Assembly (NCBI RefSeq): GCF_026015295.1
Contig: NZ_JAPDUW010000001.1
Location: 1-64,000, forward strand
From: Segatella copri
GTDB taxonomy: Bacteria; Bacteroidota; Bacteroidia; Bacteroidales; Bacteroidaceae
DNA: 64,000 nt
Reading direction: 5' to 3'
Under the pieces are notes generated by a model. That model was given only the letters and a program-made list of their open reading frames with translations. It did no database searches and was not told the DNA's origin. Position 1 is the first letter of the stretch. Every line of letters begins with the position of its first letter. Both the position numbers and the translations under genes were made by a program. This document shows positions 35,319 through 45,716 of this stretch, piece by piece.

Positions 35319-37094
35319 ATGAACAATATAATCAAGAAATATATAGGTAAGAGCAGCCTGATGATGGCTTTCGCCCTGATGGCAACCGGCACTGCGATGA
35401 CTTCTTGCTCTGATGATACCTTGAGCAACATCAATACCGACAAGACCAAGGTGAGCGAGCTCGACCCTAACGCACAGTTGACAACAGCTTTGTTGCAGAC
35501 TTACGGTGACTTCAGTCTGATGGATACCTACCGTAACTATATAACTGGTTTTCCACAGTATTTCGCTGGTGGTTGGAATGTAACCAATTACGCTGGTTCT
35601 AATTTCAGAGAAGATGATATGACCCGTCGAGTTTGGGACCGCTATTATGAAATCGGTATCAAGAACCTTGTGGATGCCATCAACAATTCTGCTGACAAGG
35701 CAAACTTGAATGCAGCACTTCGTATCCATCGTGTCTATATCACGGCAGTTTTGGCAGATACCTACGGTGACGTGCCTTGTTTGGAGGCAGGTCTGGGTTA
35801 TATCTCAGGTATCTCCAACCCTAAGTATGATACCGTAGAGGAACTCTACAGCTGGTTCTTCAAGGAACTTGACGCTTGCGAGAAGCAGCTTGGCACAGGT
35901 ACCGACCACATTTCTGGTGATGTCACCAGCATGGGTGGTGATGTAGCTAAGTGGAAGAAGTATGCCAATGCACTCCGTATGCGCTATGCCATGCGCATTT
36001 CCGATGTTAATCCACAGAAGGCAAAGGAGGAGTTTGAGAAGGCTGTAGCTGCCGGTGCCATCGCCAGTGCAGCAGATGATGCTTATATCAAGTATGCTGA
36101 TGCTCCATTTACCTATTATGATGGAGCCAACGATTACGATTTCCGTGCCAATGCATTGAGCGAGACTCTCTATGGTCAGGATGCTACATCGCCTACCATG
36201 GTATGCTCTACCTTGTTCTATCAGTTGCAGAATACCAACGACCCTCGTCTCTATCGCATCTGCCGTCACTACTACAATATCAAGCGTAGTCAGGTGAAGC
36301 CAGATAAGGAGCAGAACATCGACTTGACCGATGATTTCCTGGCTTACTTCCAGAGCAAGAACCTCGGTGAGGAGCCTTGCAACCCTGGTGCAGCCTGGTA
36401 CACAGACTGGATGAATCCAGCTACGTTGGATGACCTTCCTACTTTGAAGAAGTATGCAGAGATAGACGCGAACACTTATGCCAGCTCTGATTATATAGCC
36501 CGAGCTGGTCGTCCTTGCCTGAACATCGACTTCGAGATGCCTTCTTGTCCTGGCGACTTGATGAGCTATGCTGAGGTAGAGTTCCTCAAGGCTGAGGCTG
36601 CAAACAAGGGTTGGAATGTAGGTGGTGGTGATGCTGAGAGTCACTACGAGGCTGGTGTTCGTGCCAGCATGGAGTTGCTCAACAACTACTATCTTACATC
36701 CAACAAGATTTCCAAGGAAGAGATAGATGCGTTCATTGCTAACAATCCGTTGGGTGACAATCCTAAGGAGACCATCAACACCCAGGCTTGGATTCTCCAC
36801 ATGATGAACCCTTCTGAGGGTTGGGCTAACATGCGCCGCTCTGACTATCCTGCCATCTTGAATCGTGATCGCTTGACCAAGAAAGGTTTCACTTATACGG
36901 ATCCCGATTGGTCAATGCCTGTCCGCTTGCAGTATCCTGAGTTGGAAGCTCAGTACAACAATGCTAACTACAAGGCTGCCATCGACCGCATGGGTGGTAC
37001 AGACGATTGGCACAAGCGCCTCTGGTGGGACAAGGCTGATGTAAACCTTCAGCCAGACTTCAATCCTCCATTCGGAACGGGATATAGCAAGTAG
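35319..37094 (+). CDS. SusD-like glycan-binding lipoprotein (PUL 2)
   Basis: A 591-aa lipoprotein (lipobox AMTSCSDD). It is the SusD_2-like variant: ALRIHRVYITAVLADTYGDVP, a WKKYANALRMRYAMRI segment, and MSYAEVEFLKAEAANKG. It pairs with the SusC ending 58 bases upstream to form the outer-membrane import complex. The SusD family assignment is firm; the sugar is inferred from the adjacent GH5 and GH3. Confidence 0.94.
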   Translation: MNNIIKKYIGKSSLMMAFALMATGTAMTSCSDDTLSNINTDKTKVSELDPNAQLTTALLQTYGDFSLMDTYRNYITGFPQYFAGGWNVTNYAGSNFREDDMTRRVWDRYYEIGIKNLVDAINNSADKANLNAALRIHRVYITAVLADTYGDVPCLEAGLGYISGISNPKYDTVEELYSWFFKELDACEKQLGTGTDHISGDVTSMGGDVAKWKKYANALRMRYAMRISDVNPQKAKEEFEKAVAAGAIASAADDAYIKYADAPFTYYDGANDYDFRANALSETLYGQDATSPTMVCSTLFYQLQNTNDPRLYRICRHYYNIKRSQVKPDKEQNIDLTDDFLAYFQSKNLGEEPCNPGAAWYTDWMNPATLDDLPTLKKYAEIDANTYASSDYIARAGRPCLNIDFEMPSCPGDLMSYAEVEFLKAEAANKGWNVGGGDAESHYEAGVRASMELLNNYYLTSNKISKEEIDAFIANNPLGDNPKETINTQAWILHMMNPSEGWANMRRSDYPAILNRDRLTKKGFTYTDPDWSMPVRLQYPELEAQYNNANYKAAIDRMGGTDDWHKRLWWDKADVNLQPDFNPPFGTGYSK

Positions 37095-37154
37095 TGTTTA
37101 ATGTTAAGTGTTAAATGTTAAGTCTTATAGGACAATAGAATAGAATAATTAATT

Positions 37155-38168
37155 ATGAATAAGACAATGAAACAATATAAGGAAAAAGTCTTGAAGGCTA
37201 TGATGATGCTCTTAGCCGTGGGTTTCGCACTGGCTGGTACATCTACCTTGTCTTCTTGCTCTTCTGACGATGAACCATACTTCACTGTCAGCGAAGATGA
37301 CAATCCACGTATCTTGAACACCGACTTGGCTGATTCCAAGATAGACCGCAAGACTAATTATAAGATGGAAATCAAGGTGACTCCAGCTCACTACACCACT
37401 GTGACATGGTTGCTTGATGGCAAACAGATTGCCGAAGGTACCACCTTCGACCAGACTTTGCCTTTAGGTGATCATGAACTGAAGATTGTGGCAACCACCA
37501 CCAAGAATAAGACCACATCCCGTACCTTGAAAGTTACCGTGACTCCTGCTGCTGATGATCCAGCCTTGGGTACCAATGCCAGCGAGCTTTGGGTAGCTCC
37601 GGGAGAAACTACAACCATACGCAACTGCAAGAATCTGGTGGATCACGTTCAGAAAGTACTCATCGATGGTAAGGAGGCTGCCTTCGTAGTTCTCGATGAG
37701 GGTAAGGCATTGAAAGTTACAGCTCCTTCTGACCTCGCCAATGGCGATTACGACATTACATTGGTAGATGGCAGTGGTGTAGAGTTCCCTTGCGGTAAAA
37801 TCAAGGTAACTACAGAGCCACGTCCATCTATGGAGACTACCCTCTGGGAAGGTCATCACTATGTATCTTGGGACTTGGGAGATGGTGACCCTAACAAGAG
37901 CTTCAACCTCATCACCAAGGACCAGGTAGCTAAGTGGAAAGAGGGGCAGACCCTTCGAGTTTACTGCTCGATGAAGGATGACGATGATTACCATCAGATC
38001 AAGCTTGCCACCGGCTGGTGGACCGACTTGACTTCTCCATACGAGTTTGGTGAGGGCAATGTCGTGAAGTTTGAGTTGACCCAGGATGCACTCGACAAGA
38101 TGGCTGCAGAGGATGGGTTCATCTGTGTGGGACATGGCTATTATGTAGATAAAGTAACTATTGAATAA
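37155..38168 (+). CDS. Surface glycan-binding lipoprotein (PUL 2)
   Basis: A 337-aa lipoprotein (lipobox TLSSCSSDD). After an acidic linker come two Ig/PKD-like beta domains (VTWLLDGKQIAEGTTF, then an IPT-like VWVAPGE/HVQKVLIDGK region) and a C-terminal carbohydrate-binding-like domain with Trp residues (SWDLGDGDPNKSF and KLATGWWTDLTS). This is the SusE/F or SGBP position of the PUL. Possible starts are 37155 and an ATG four codons later; either gives a lipoprotein signal. No close family name could be assigned by eye. Confidence 0.83.
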   Translation: MNKTMKQYKEKVLKAMMMLLAVGFALAGTSTLSSCSSDDEPYFTVSEDDNPRILNTDLADSKIDRKTNYKMEIKVTPAHYTTVTWLLDGKQIAEGTTFDQTLPLGDHELKIVATTTKNKTTSRTLKVTVTPAADDPALGTNASELWVAPGETTTIRNCKNLVDHVQKVLIDGKEAAFVVLDEGKALKVTAPSDLANGDYDITLVDGSGVEFPCGKIKVTTEPRPSMETTLWEGHHYVSWDLGDGDPNKSFNLITKDQVAKWKEGQTLRVYCSMKDDDDYHQIKLATGWWTDLTSPYEFGEGNVVKFELTQDALDKMAAEDGFICVGHGYYVDKVTIE

Positions 38169-38219
38169 TATATTAGAAAGATTTCCGTTTTTATCATAAA
38201 ACGTCAAACCTTTGAATTT

Positions 38220-40538
38220 ATGAAGAAAATTTTATTATCTATTTCATTGTTGGCATTGGCTTATACAGCCAGTGCCAATGTTCCGGTTATCAAGAGCGAC
38301 CCTAAGATAGAGGCTCAGGTAGAACAAACCCTGAAGAAACTCACCTTGGAGGAAAAGATAGGTCAGATGATGGAATTGGTGACCGACCTCTTTGGTGCCA
38401 ACGACAAGAACGGTGTGTTCTATATCGACGAGCACAAGACCGATTCTATCCTTTCCCGCTATAAGATCGGCTCTATCCTCAATGCTCCAAATACCTGCGC
38501 ACCAACCGCTAAGCAGTGGGAGAAGTACATCGCGCAAATCCAGAAGATCTCGATGAAGCGCATCGGCATCCCTTGTGTCTTCGGTCTCGACCAGAACCAC
38601 GGTTCTACTTATACACAGGGCGGAACCCTCTTCCCGCAGAACATCAATGTGGCTGCCACCTTCAATCGTGAGATAGCTCGCCGTTCGGCTGAGGCTACCG
38701 CTTACGAGACTCGTGCCGTGAGCATCCCTTGGACTTACAGTCCTACCGTTGACCTCGGTCGTGATGCCCGTTGGCCTCGCATCTGGGAGAACTTTGGCGA
38801 AGATTGCTACCTCAGTTCAGAGATGGGCAAGGCGATGGTCTATGGTTTCCAGGGCGAGGACCCAAACAACATCGACCAGTATCACATTGCCACTTCAATG
38901 AAGCACTTCATGGGCTATGGTGTGCCTTGGACCGGTAAAGACCGTACGCCAGCCTATATCTCTCCTGCCGACTTGCGAGAGAAGCACTTCGCTCCTTTCC
39001 TGGCGGGTCTGCAGGCTGGAGCCTTGACCGTGATGGTGAATTCCGCTTCCGTTAACGGTATGCCGATGCATGCCAACAAGGACATCCTGACAGGATGGCT
39101 GAAGGAAGAGACTGGATGGGATGGTGTGCTCATTACCGACTGGGCAGACATCAACAATCTCTATACTCGTGAGATGGTGGCAAAGGACAAGAAGGATGCG
39201 CTCCGCATCGCCATCAATGCCGGTATCGACATGATTATGGAACCTTATTCTTGCGATGCTTGTGGCTATCTTGTAGAACTGGTGAAGGAAGGTAAGATTC
39301 CGATGAGTCGCATCGACGATGCCTGTCGCCGTGTGCTTCGCATGAAGTACCGTCTCGACCTCTTCAAGAACCCAACCCAGAAACTGAAGAATTATCCTAA
39401 GTTTGGTGGCGAGGAGTTTGCCAAGCTCGCCTTGGAGGGAGCTACCGAGAGTATGGTGCTCCTGAAGAACGAGGGTAATATCCTTCCTTTGCAGCATGGT
39501 AAGAAGATTCTCCTTACAGGTCCTAATGCCAATCAGATGCGTTGTCTGGATGGTGGATGGAGCTATACCTGGCAGGGACATCGTGCCGATGAGTTTGCCG
39601 GCAAGTACAATACCATCTATGAGGCATTCTGTAATGAGTATGGCAAGGAGAATGTTATCTTGAACCAGGGTGTTACCTATAATGAGAAGGGAAAATACTG
39701 GGAGGAGAACGAACCTCAGATTCAGGGGGCGGTGGCTGCAGCGAAGGATGCCGACGTCATCGTGGCTTGCATTGGCGAGAACTCTTATACAGAGACTCCG
39801 GGCAACCTGACCGACCTTTGGCTCTCAGAGAACCAGCGCAATCTGGTCAAGGCTTTGGCTCAGACAGGCAAGCCTGTCATCTTGGTGCTGAATGAAGGTC
39901 GTCCTCGTCTCATCGCCGACATCGAACCATTGGCACAGGGCATCATCGACATCCTTATCCCTGGCAACATGGGCGGCGATGCCTTGGCAAACCTGGTATC
40001 GGGCAAGTCAAACTTCAGTGGCAAGATGCCTTACACCTATCCTAAGGAAATTAATTCGCTCGCCAACTATGACTTCAAGAAGAGTGAGGAGGTGGGTACG
40101 ATGGAAGGTGCTTACGACTACAATGCGAAGATTACCCAGCAGTGGGGCTTCGGATATGGTTTGAGTTATACCACTTACAAATATAGCAACCTGAAGGTTT
40201 CTCAGTCTGATTTCCGCCACGGCGACATCATCAAGGTGAGCGTGGATGTGAAGAATACGGGAAAGGTGGCAGGCAAGGAGAGTGTTCTCCTGTTCAGTAG
40301 CGATCTCATCGCTAGTATGGTGCCTGATGGCCGTCGTCTCCGTGCCTTCGACAAGGTGGAACTTCAGCCTGGTGAGACCAAGACCATGATATTTGAATTG
40401 AAGGCAGACGATTTGGCCTTCGTAGGTTGGAATGGCAAATGGAGATTGGAGGAAGGCGACTTCAAGTTGATGATAGCCGACCAGAGTGCCGATATCCATT
40501 GCACTGATACTTATCAGTGGCCTACTGCCAACCGATAA
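38220..40538 (+). CDS. Glycoside hydrolase family 3 beta-glucosidase, BglX-like
   Basis: A 772-aa periplasmic enzyme with signal peptide ([19 protein letters not shown]). GH3 N-terminal barrel: [40 protein letters not shown], nucleophile Asp307 in LITDWADI. C-terminal domain: [40 protein letters not shown], then a fibronectin-III-like tail ending near [12 protein letters not shown]. It releases glucose from the non-reducing end of imported beta-gluco-oligosaccharides. Last gene of PUL 2, 51 bases after the binding protein, followed by a terminator. Confidence 0.95.
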   Translation: MKKILLSISLLALAYTASANVPVIKSDPKIEAQVEQTLKKLTLEEKIGQMMELVTDLFGANDKNGVFYIDEHKTDSILSRYKIGSILNAPNTCAPTAKQWEKYIAQIQKISMKRIGIPCVFGLDQNHGSTYTQGGTLFPQNINVAATFNREIARRSAEATAYETRAVSIPWTYSPTVDLGRDARWPRIWENFGEDCYLSSEMGKAMVYGFQGEDPNNIDQYHIATSMKHFMGYGVPWTGKDRTPAYISPADLREKHFAPFLAGLQAGALTVMVNSASVNGMPMHANKDILTGWLKEETGWDGVLITDWADINNLYTREMVAKDKKDALRIAINAGIDMIMEPYSCDACGYLVELVKEGKIPMSRIDDACRRVLRMKYRLDLFKNPTQKLKNYPKFGGEEFAKLALEGATESMVLLKNEGNILPLQHGKKILLTGPNANQMRCLDGGWSYTWQGHRADEFAGKYNTIYEAFCNEYGKENVILNQGVTYNEKGKYWEENEPQIQGAVAAAKDADVIVACIGENSYTETPGNLTDLWLSENQRNLVKALAQTGKPVILVLNEGRPRLIADIEPLAQGIIDILIPGNMGGDALANLVSGKSNFSGKMPYTYPKEINSLANYDFKKSEEVGTMEGAYDYNAKITQQWGFGYGLSYTTYKYSNLKVSQSDFRHGDIIKVSVDVKNTGKVAGKESVLLFSSDLIASMVPDGRRLRAFDKVELQPGETKTMIFELKADDLAFVGWNGKWRLEEGDFKLMIADQSADIHCTDTYQWPTANR

Positions 40539-40564
40539 TGTATATTTAAAAGATGATTTAAAGA

Positions 40565-40596
40565 AAAGAGCGTGCCAAGAGTGGTGCGCTCTTTTT
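40565..40596 (+). terminator. Intrinsic terminator of the PUL 2 operon
   Basis: AAAGAGCG, a 14-base loop, CGCTCTTT and further T. It lies 27 bases after the GH3 stop codon. Confidence 0.85.
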
Positions 40597-40650
40597 GTTT
40601 GCATAGTAAAATGCAGAAGAGTTAAATATCTACAAGAATCCCCCATGATG

Positions 40651-40682
40651 TTTGGTGTTATGTCTTGAAATGATTACTTTTG
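40651..40682 (+). promoter_or_regulatory. Promoter of rmuC
   Basis: -33 TTTG at 40651-40654 and -7 TACTTTTG at 40675-40682, 20 bases apart, 48 bases before the start codon. Confidence 0.7.
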
Positions 40683-40730
40683 CAAATCATAATTTTTGCA
40701 GATTTACAGAATCATTCAAAACAAGGATAA

Positions 40731-42047
40731 ATGGAAATAGTAATTGGAATCATCATAGGACTTGCCATCGGATTCTTCGTGGGGAAACTGATGGAAGCAA
40801 AAAGTGCGGGAGAGGAGAAAACCCAGCTCGTAGCGAAGGCTCAGGTGCTGGCGGCTAACATTGAACAGATAAAACTGCATCATGCTTCTGAGGTTCAATC
40901 AATGAAATCTCAAATGGAGAACGAGCGGCTGTATGCGGCGAAACTCAGGGCGGAAAGCGACCAGCAGTGGGCACAGAAACTCGAGAGCCTGAAGCAGGAA
41001 ATGCAGCGAATGACGATAGAACAGCAGAAGGTGGCGGCTGAGCAGTTGGCTGCCAAGCAGTCGGCTCTGCAGGAAAACAACCGTCTGCAGATGGATGAAC
41101 TCCTGAAACCTATCAAGGAACAGTTTGCTGATTTCAAGAAATCGGTAGAGGAGAGCAAAACCCAGAACGAGGTGAACAAGAAGGAACTGCAGAACACCTT
41201 CGAGGCAACGATGAAACTCTTCCAGCAGGAACAGCAGCAGGCTGTACTGAACCTGAAGGAGCAGACCGAGAAGATTGGCTCCGATGCTGCCAACCTGACC
41301 AAGGCATTGAAGGGCGACAGCAAGATGCAGGGCGACTGGGGCGAGATGGTGCTGGAAACCATCCTGGAGAACAGCGGACTTCGTAAAGATGAGGAATTCT
41401 TCATTCAGGAGAATACGAAAGATGAAGAGGGAAAGAACTATCGTCCGGATGTCATCGTCAGATTCCCGGAAGGCAGAAGTGTGGTCATCGATTCCAAGGT
41501 TTCGCTTACCGCCTATTCCGATGCTCTGGCAGCTGAAGATGAGGCTGAACAGGAACGCCTGATGAAGGCACATGCGCTGAGCGTACGAAAGCACATCGAT
41601 GAACTGGCAGCCAAAGACTATTCCAAACTGGTGGATGATGCCATCGGCTTCGTACTGATGTTCATCCCTAACGAGACCAGCTATATAGCAGCCATGAAGC
41701 AGCAGCCTGATCTCAGCCGTTATGCTTATCAGAAGAAGATTATCATCATCTCACCAAGCAATCTGCTCATGGCACTCCAGCTTGCGTATAATCTCTGGCA
41801 GTATGACCGGCAGAACAAGAATGTGGAGAAAATCGTGAAGACGGCAGCTGACCTGTATGATAAGGTGGCTGGCTTCGAAGATACCTTTACAGGAATCGGT
41901 GATCTGATAACCCGCCTTTCGGGTACCTTCGACAAGGCAAGAAAGCAGCTTTACGATGGAAGTGGCAACGTGATGCGCAGGGTGGAAAGCCTGAAAGGGA
42001 TGGGCGTTACGCCGAAGAAACAGATCAAATCGCTGGAGGAATCGTAA
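40731..42047 (+). CDS. rmuC: DNA recombination protein RmuC
   Basis: A 438-aa protein with one N-terminal membrane helix (MEIVIGIIIGLAIGFFVGKL), a long Gln/Glu/Lys coiled coil (about 30-190) and a C-terminal PD-(D/E)XK-like RmuC domain: QGDWGEMVLETILENSGL, RPDVIVRFPEG, VVIDSKVSLTAY, IISPSNLLMALQ. RmuC limits DNA inversions between short inverted repeats in E. coli; its presence is worth noting next to the many palindromes in this window, although that is coincidence until shown otherwise. Single-gene transcription unit. Confidence 0.95.
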   Translation: MEIVIGIIIGLAIGFFVGKLMEAKSAGEEKTQLVAKAQVLAANIEQIKLHHASEVQSMKSQMENERLYAAKLRAESDQQWAQKLESLKQEMQRMTIEQQKVAAEQLAAKQSALQENNRLQMDELLKPIKEQFADFKKSVEESKTQNEVNKKELQNTFEATMKLFQQEQQQAVLNLKEQTEKIGSDAANLTKALKGDSKMQGDWGEMVLETILENSGLRKDEEFFIQENTKDEEGKNYRPDVIVRFPEGRSVVIDSKVSLTAYSDALAAEDEAEQERLMKAHALSVRKHIDELAAKDYSKLVDDAIGFVLMFIPNETSYIAAMKQQPDLSRYAYQKKIIIISPSNLLMALQLAYNLWQYDRQNKNVEKIVKTAADLYDKVAGFEDTFTGIGDLITRLSGTFDKARKQLYDGSGNVMRRVESLKGMGVTPKKQIKSLEES

Positions 42048-42150
42048 CATTTTCTTTTCCTGGTCTTACCATATTGTTCAAAAGTATTTGTTAATCGTTC
42101 AATTTTTGAAATTAGTTCTCTAAAAATGAGCGGTTTTCGATTTTTCTTTG

Positions 42151-42182
42151 TACTTTTGCCACGCCTATTCGGAAAGATAGGC
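42151..42182 (+). promoter_or_regulatory. -7 element and 5'-terminal hairpin of the uxuBA leader
   Basis: TACTTTTG at 42151-42158, then GCCTAT (42163-42168) and ATAGGC (42177-42182) form a stem that would begin at the first transcribed base. The leader continues about 57 AT-rich bases to the start codon. Confidence 0.55.
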
Positions 42183-42239
42183 ACATACATGGAACAATCA
42201 AAAAATAACATATAATCAAATCAAAAATACCGTATAATC

Positions 42240-43829
42240 ATGAAACTGAACGAAATTCTTTCAGACAGCTTTAATGCTGCAGAATGGGAAGCTAAGGGTT
42301 ATGAACTTCCTAAGTATGACATCGCAGCCGTAGCTAAGAAGACTCACGACGAGCCTACTTGGGTTCACTTCGGTGCAGGTAACATCTTCCGTGCGTTCCC
42401 TGCTGCTATTCTTAACGATGCACTTAACACCGGCAAGTACGATCGTGGTGTTATTGTTGCAGAAAGCTTCGACTACGAAATTATCGACAAGGCTTATCGC
42501 CCTTACAATAATCTCTCTCTTCTCGTCAGCCTCCAGAGCAACGGAACCATCGAGAAGAAGGTCATCGCTTCTATCACAGAAAGCCTCAAGGCGGATAAGC
42601 AGTTTGGTGAGGACTGGGCGCGTCTGGTCCAGATTTTCCAGGCACCAAGTCTGCAGATGGTAACTTTCACCATCACAGAGAAGGGATATTCTTATAATGA
42701 TGCCGATTTGGCACGTGGTCTTGATGCAGTATTTGCTATGGGTAAGCTTACCGCTCTTCTCTATGAGCGTTATAAGGCAGGCAAGTTGCCACTTACTCTT
42801 CAGTCTACCGACAACTGTTCTCACAACGGCGACCATGTTAAGGCTGGCGTAAAGGCTTATGCTGAGCGTTGGGCACAGGATGGTATCGTAGAGGCTGGTT
42901 TCGTAGATTATATCAATGACAGCAGCAAGATTACCTATCCTTGGTCTATGATTGATAAGATTACTCCTCGTCCTCACGAGAAGGTACAGGCGATGCTCGC
43001 TGAGGATGGTTTCGAGGATAACAATACGATTATCACCGAGAAGCATACTTTCACCGCTCCTTTCGTAAATGCCGAGGAAGTGCAGTATCTCGTTTGCGAG
43101 GATACTTATACCAACGGTCGTCCGCCATTGGAGTTGGGCGGTGCGCTCTATACCACCCGCAAGACCGTGGATGAGGTTGAGACCATGAAGGTAACCACCT
43201 GTCTGAACCCTCTCCATACAGCGATGTCAATCTATGGTTGCATGCTCGACTATACCTTGATTTCAGCCGAGATGGCTGATGAGGACCTTCGTGCCTTCAT
43301 CCAGAAGATTGGTTATATCGAGGCGATGCCAGTAGTAACAGATCCAGGTGTATTGAACCCATACGAGTTTATCGGCACCGTTATCAACAAGCGTCTGCCT
43401 AACCCGTTCATGCCAGATGCTCCTCAGCGTATCGCTACCGATACCAGCCAGAAACTCTCTATCCGTTTCGGTGAGACTATCAAGAAGTACATCGGCCGTG
43501 GTCTCGACAAGAGCAATCTCGTGTTGATTCCTTTGGTATTGGCAGGTTATGCCCGTTATCTCAAGGCATTGGATGATAACCTGAAGCCATTCGAGCCATC
43601 TTCTGACCCATTGTTGGCAGAACTCCAGGCTATCGTAGCTCCTCTTGAAGTAGGAAAGGCTGATCAGGACTACTCTTGCCTGAAGAATCTCTATTCCCGC
43701 AAGGATGTATTCGGACTCGATCTCTACGAGGCTGGCTTCGGCGAGCAGATTGAGGGCATGGTAAAGGAACTCTTTGCAGGTAAGGGTGCTGTAAGAGCGA
43801 CATTGCATAAATATGTTTCTGCAAGATAA
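42240..43829 (+). CDS. uxuB: D-mannonate oxidoreductase (fructuronate reductase)
   Basis: A 529-aa member of the mannitol dehydrogenase family. Visible features: an N-terminal NAD-binding region with VHFGAGNIFRAFPAA, a VTFTITEKGYSYN segment, the catalytic-domain pattern SMIDKITPRPHE, and CLNPLHTAMSIYGC (Lys-independent mannitol-dehydrogenase fold). It interconverts D-fructuronate and D-mannonate with NADH. It is followed after 33 bases by mannonate dehydratase, so the pair carries glucuronate-derived carbon to 2-keto-3-deoxygluconate. The gene starts with a stem-loop leader. The mannitol-dehydrogenase family is certain; the uxuB role comes from the neighbour. Confidence 0.92.
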   Translation: MKLNEILSDSFNAAEWEAKGYELPKYDIAAVAKKTHDEPTWVHFGAGNIFRAFPAAILNDALNTGKYDRGVIVAESFDYEIIDKAYRPYNNLSLLVSLQSNGTIEKKVIASITESLKADKQFGEDWARLVQIFQAPSLQMVTFTITEKGYSYNDADLARGLDAVFAMGKLTALLYERYKAGKLPLTLQSTDNCSHNGDHVKAGVKAYAERWAQDGIVEAGFVDYINDSSKITYPWSMIDKITPRPHEKVQAMLAEDGFEDNNTIITEKHTFTAPFVNAEEVQYLVCEDTYTNGRPPLELGGALYTTRKTVDEVETMKVTTCLNPLHTAMSIYGCMLDYTLISAEMADEDLRAFIQKIGYIEAMPVVTDPGVLNPYEFIGTVINKRLPNPFMPDAPQRIATDTSQKLSIRFGETIKKYIGRGLDKSNLVLIPLVLAGYARYLKALDDNLKPFEPSSDPLLAELQAIVAPLEVGKADQDYSCLKNLYSRKDVFGLDLYEAGFGEQIEGMVKELFAGKGAVRATLHKYVSAR

Positions 43830-43862
43830 TTCATTTTTAAACTTATACATTATAATATATAT

Positions 43863-45134
43863 ATGGAAAGAACATGGCGCTGGTTTGGCAAGAAAGATAA
43901 GATTACGCTTGCACAGTTGAAACAGATAGGTGTTGAGGGCATTGTTACCGCATTGCACGATGTTCCTCTGGGCGAGGTTTGGACACGCGAGAAGATTCAT
44001 GAACTCAAGGAGTACATCGAGTCTTATGGTATGAAATGGAGCGTGGTTGAGTCTTTGCCTGTGGTTGAAACCCTGAAATATGGTGGTCCTGACCGTGATT
44101 ATCAGATTGAGGTTTACAAGGAAAGTCTCCGCAACCTGGGCGAGGAAGGCATCAAGTGCATCTGCTACAACTTCATGCCTGTATTAGACTGGGCTCGTAC
44201 CGATTTGTCACACGAGAATCCTAACGGAGCCAACAACCTCTATATGAACTGGGGCGAGTTTGCCTACTTTGATATCTATATCCTGCAGCGTGAAGGCGCT
44301 CGTGAGGATTGGGCTGAGTTCTCTAAGGAGCACAAGTGGGGCAGAGACCTCGTGGCTGAGGCTGATGAAATCAAGAAGACTTCTACTCCTGAGCAGGATC
44401 ATGCCTTGGTAGAGAATATCATCATCAAGACCCAGGGCTTCGTATCCGGTAACTTCAGCGAGGGCGATTCGGCTCCTGTCCAGAAGTTCCGCGACCTGTT
44501 GAAGCTTTATGATGGCATTGACAAGAAGAAGTTGCAGGAGAACATGAAGTACTGGCTGGAGGCTATCATGCCTATCTGCGATGAGTACGATATCAACATG
44601 TGTGTTCACCCGGATGATCCTCCTTATCCTGTATTCGGTTTGCCAAGAATCATCGGTCGTGCCGAGGATATCCAGTGGATGCTCGATGCTGTGCCAAACA
44701 AGCACAATGGTCTGACTTTCTGTGCAGGTTCATTCTCTGCCGGCGAGCACAACGACTGTGTGGCAATGGCTAAGCAGTTTGCCGACCGCACTCACTTTGT
44801 TCATCTGCGTTCCTGCTACATTTTCCCTAACGGCAACTTTACAGAGGCTTCTCACTTGGGTGGTCGCGGCCATCTGATAGAGCTTTGCCGCATCTTCGAG
44901 AAGGCTGAGCAGGAAGGCAAGTGCAATTCCGGCCGTCGATTGCCGATGCGAGTAGACCACGGTATGACCTTCACTGATGAGCCAGGTGGCGTATTCGATG
45001 AGAGCAATCATGGTCACAATGCCGGTTACACTCTCCTCGGCCGTATGTTTGCCATGGGTCAGATTCAGGGTGTCATCGCAACAGTAGATGATGAACTGGG
45101 CATTGAGTACAAGCAGCCGGGATTCTATGATTAG
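43863..45134 (+). CDS. uxuA: Mannonate dehydratase
   Basis: A 423-aa UxuA: MERTWRWFGKKDKITLAQLK at the start, WSVVESLPVVE, CYNFMPVLDWARTDL, NMCVHPDDPPYPVFGLPRI, FCAGSFSAGEHNDC, HFVHLRSCYIFPNGNFTEA and MRVDHGMTF at the metal/active-site positions. It dehydrates D-mannonate to 2-keto-3-deoxy-D-gluconate using a divalent metal. It lies 33 bases after uxuB and shares its transcript, then a strong terminator follows. Length is usual for the family. Confidence 0.97.
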   Translation: MERTWRWFGKKDKITLAQLKQIGVEGIVTALHDVPLGEVWTREKIHELKEYIESYGMKWSVVESLPVVETLKYGGPDRDYQIEVYKESLRNLGEEGIKCICYNFMPVLDWARTDLSHENPNGANNLYMNWGEFAYFDIYILQREGAREDWAEFSKEHKWGRDLVAEADEIKKTSTPEQDHALVENIIIKTQGFVSGNFSEGDSAPVQKFRDLLKLYDGIDKKKLQENMKYWLEAIMPICDEYDINMCVHPDDPPYPVFGLPRIIGRAEDIQWMLDAVPNKHNGLTFCAGSFSAGEHNDCVAMAKQFADRTHFVHLRSCYIFPNGNFTEASHLGGRGHLIELCRIFEKAEQEGKCNSGRRLPMRVDHGMTFTDEPGGVFDESNHGHNAGYTLLGRMFAMGQIQGVIATVDDELGIEYKQPGFYD

Positions 45135-45178
45135 TGATTAGTTATTAGTGATTTGAAATTCAGGTAAGATAAAATACG

Positions 45179-45218
45179 AAAAAGGCTAGCGTGCGTTTTT
45201 GCATGCTAGCCTTTTTTT
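45179..45218. terminator. Bidirectional intrinsic terminator after uxuA
   Basis: AAAGGCTAGCGTGC and GCATGCTAGCCTTT form a 14-bp stem with one G-U pair. A-run and T-run flank it, so it works for uxuA and for the convergent lipoprotein gene. Confidence 0.9.
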
Positions 45219-45234
45219 GTGTGCTTGGGGTGCT

Positions 45235-45654
45235 TTATTCTTTTGTTTTGAGCTCCACTTCCTCCACATATTTCACCAGTGAATCCTTGCCATTGAGGAG
45301 ATAGAAGTCTACACGAACCACGTGGTTGATGTCGGCATTGCCCTTCACCTTTATGTGTCGGGTCTTGCTGTACATCATCGTGTCGCGGCGTGAAGGATAG
45401 GATACGAGCTCGATGAGGTCTTTGGTAGAGCTGCTGCCCACATAATAGATGCCTACACTGTCTTTTCCGTTCTTGATGGCAGCAATCTTCGCCATCTTCT
45501 TGGCATGAGCTGCAGAGGTATCTATCGGGTAAAACTCGCTGGCAGCTACCGTGTCGCCGTCATGCTGGTCGGGTGCAAACTTGCAGCTGGTACCCATCGT
45601 AGTGATAATGGATGTAGCAGCCAGGGCTGCCACAAAGTATAATATTTTCTTCAT
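45235..45654 (-). CDS. Small hypothetical lipoprotein
   Basis: A 139-aa protein with signal sequence and lipobox (TTMGTSCKF), then a beta-rich globular part (SVGIYYVGSSSTKDLIELV, HIKVKGNADINHVVRVDFY). No family was recognised. A -7 element TACTTTTG (minus strand, 45717-45724) lies about 60 bases upstream. Alone on its strand. Confidence 0.8.
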   Translation of the reverse strand: MKKILYFVAALAATSIITTMGTSCKFAPDQHDGDTVAASEFYPIDTSAAHAKKMAKIAAIKNGKDSVGIYYVGSSSTKDLIELVSYPSRRDTMMYSKTRHIKVKGNADINHVVRVDFYLLNGKDSLVKYVEEVELKTKE

Positions 45655-45716
45655 TGTTATTTCCTTTCTTTTCTTTTAAAGAATCCTGTTTTGTTCGCAA
45701 AATGCGTTATCGGCTG

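Noticed and set aside
42189..42215. Eight-codon upstream ORF in the uxuB leader
   Set aside because: Too short to judge and shows no regulatory codon pattern.
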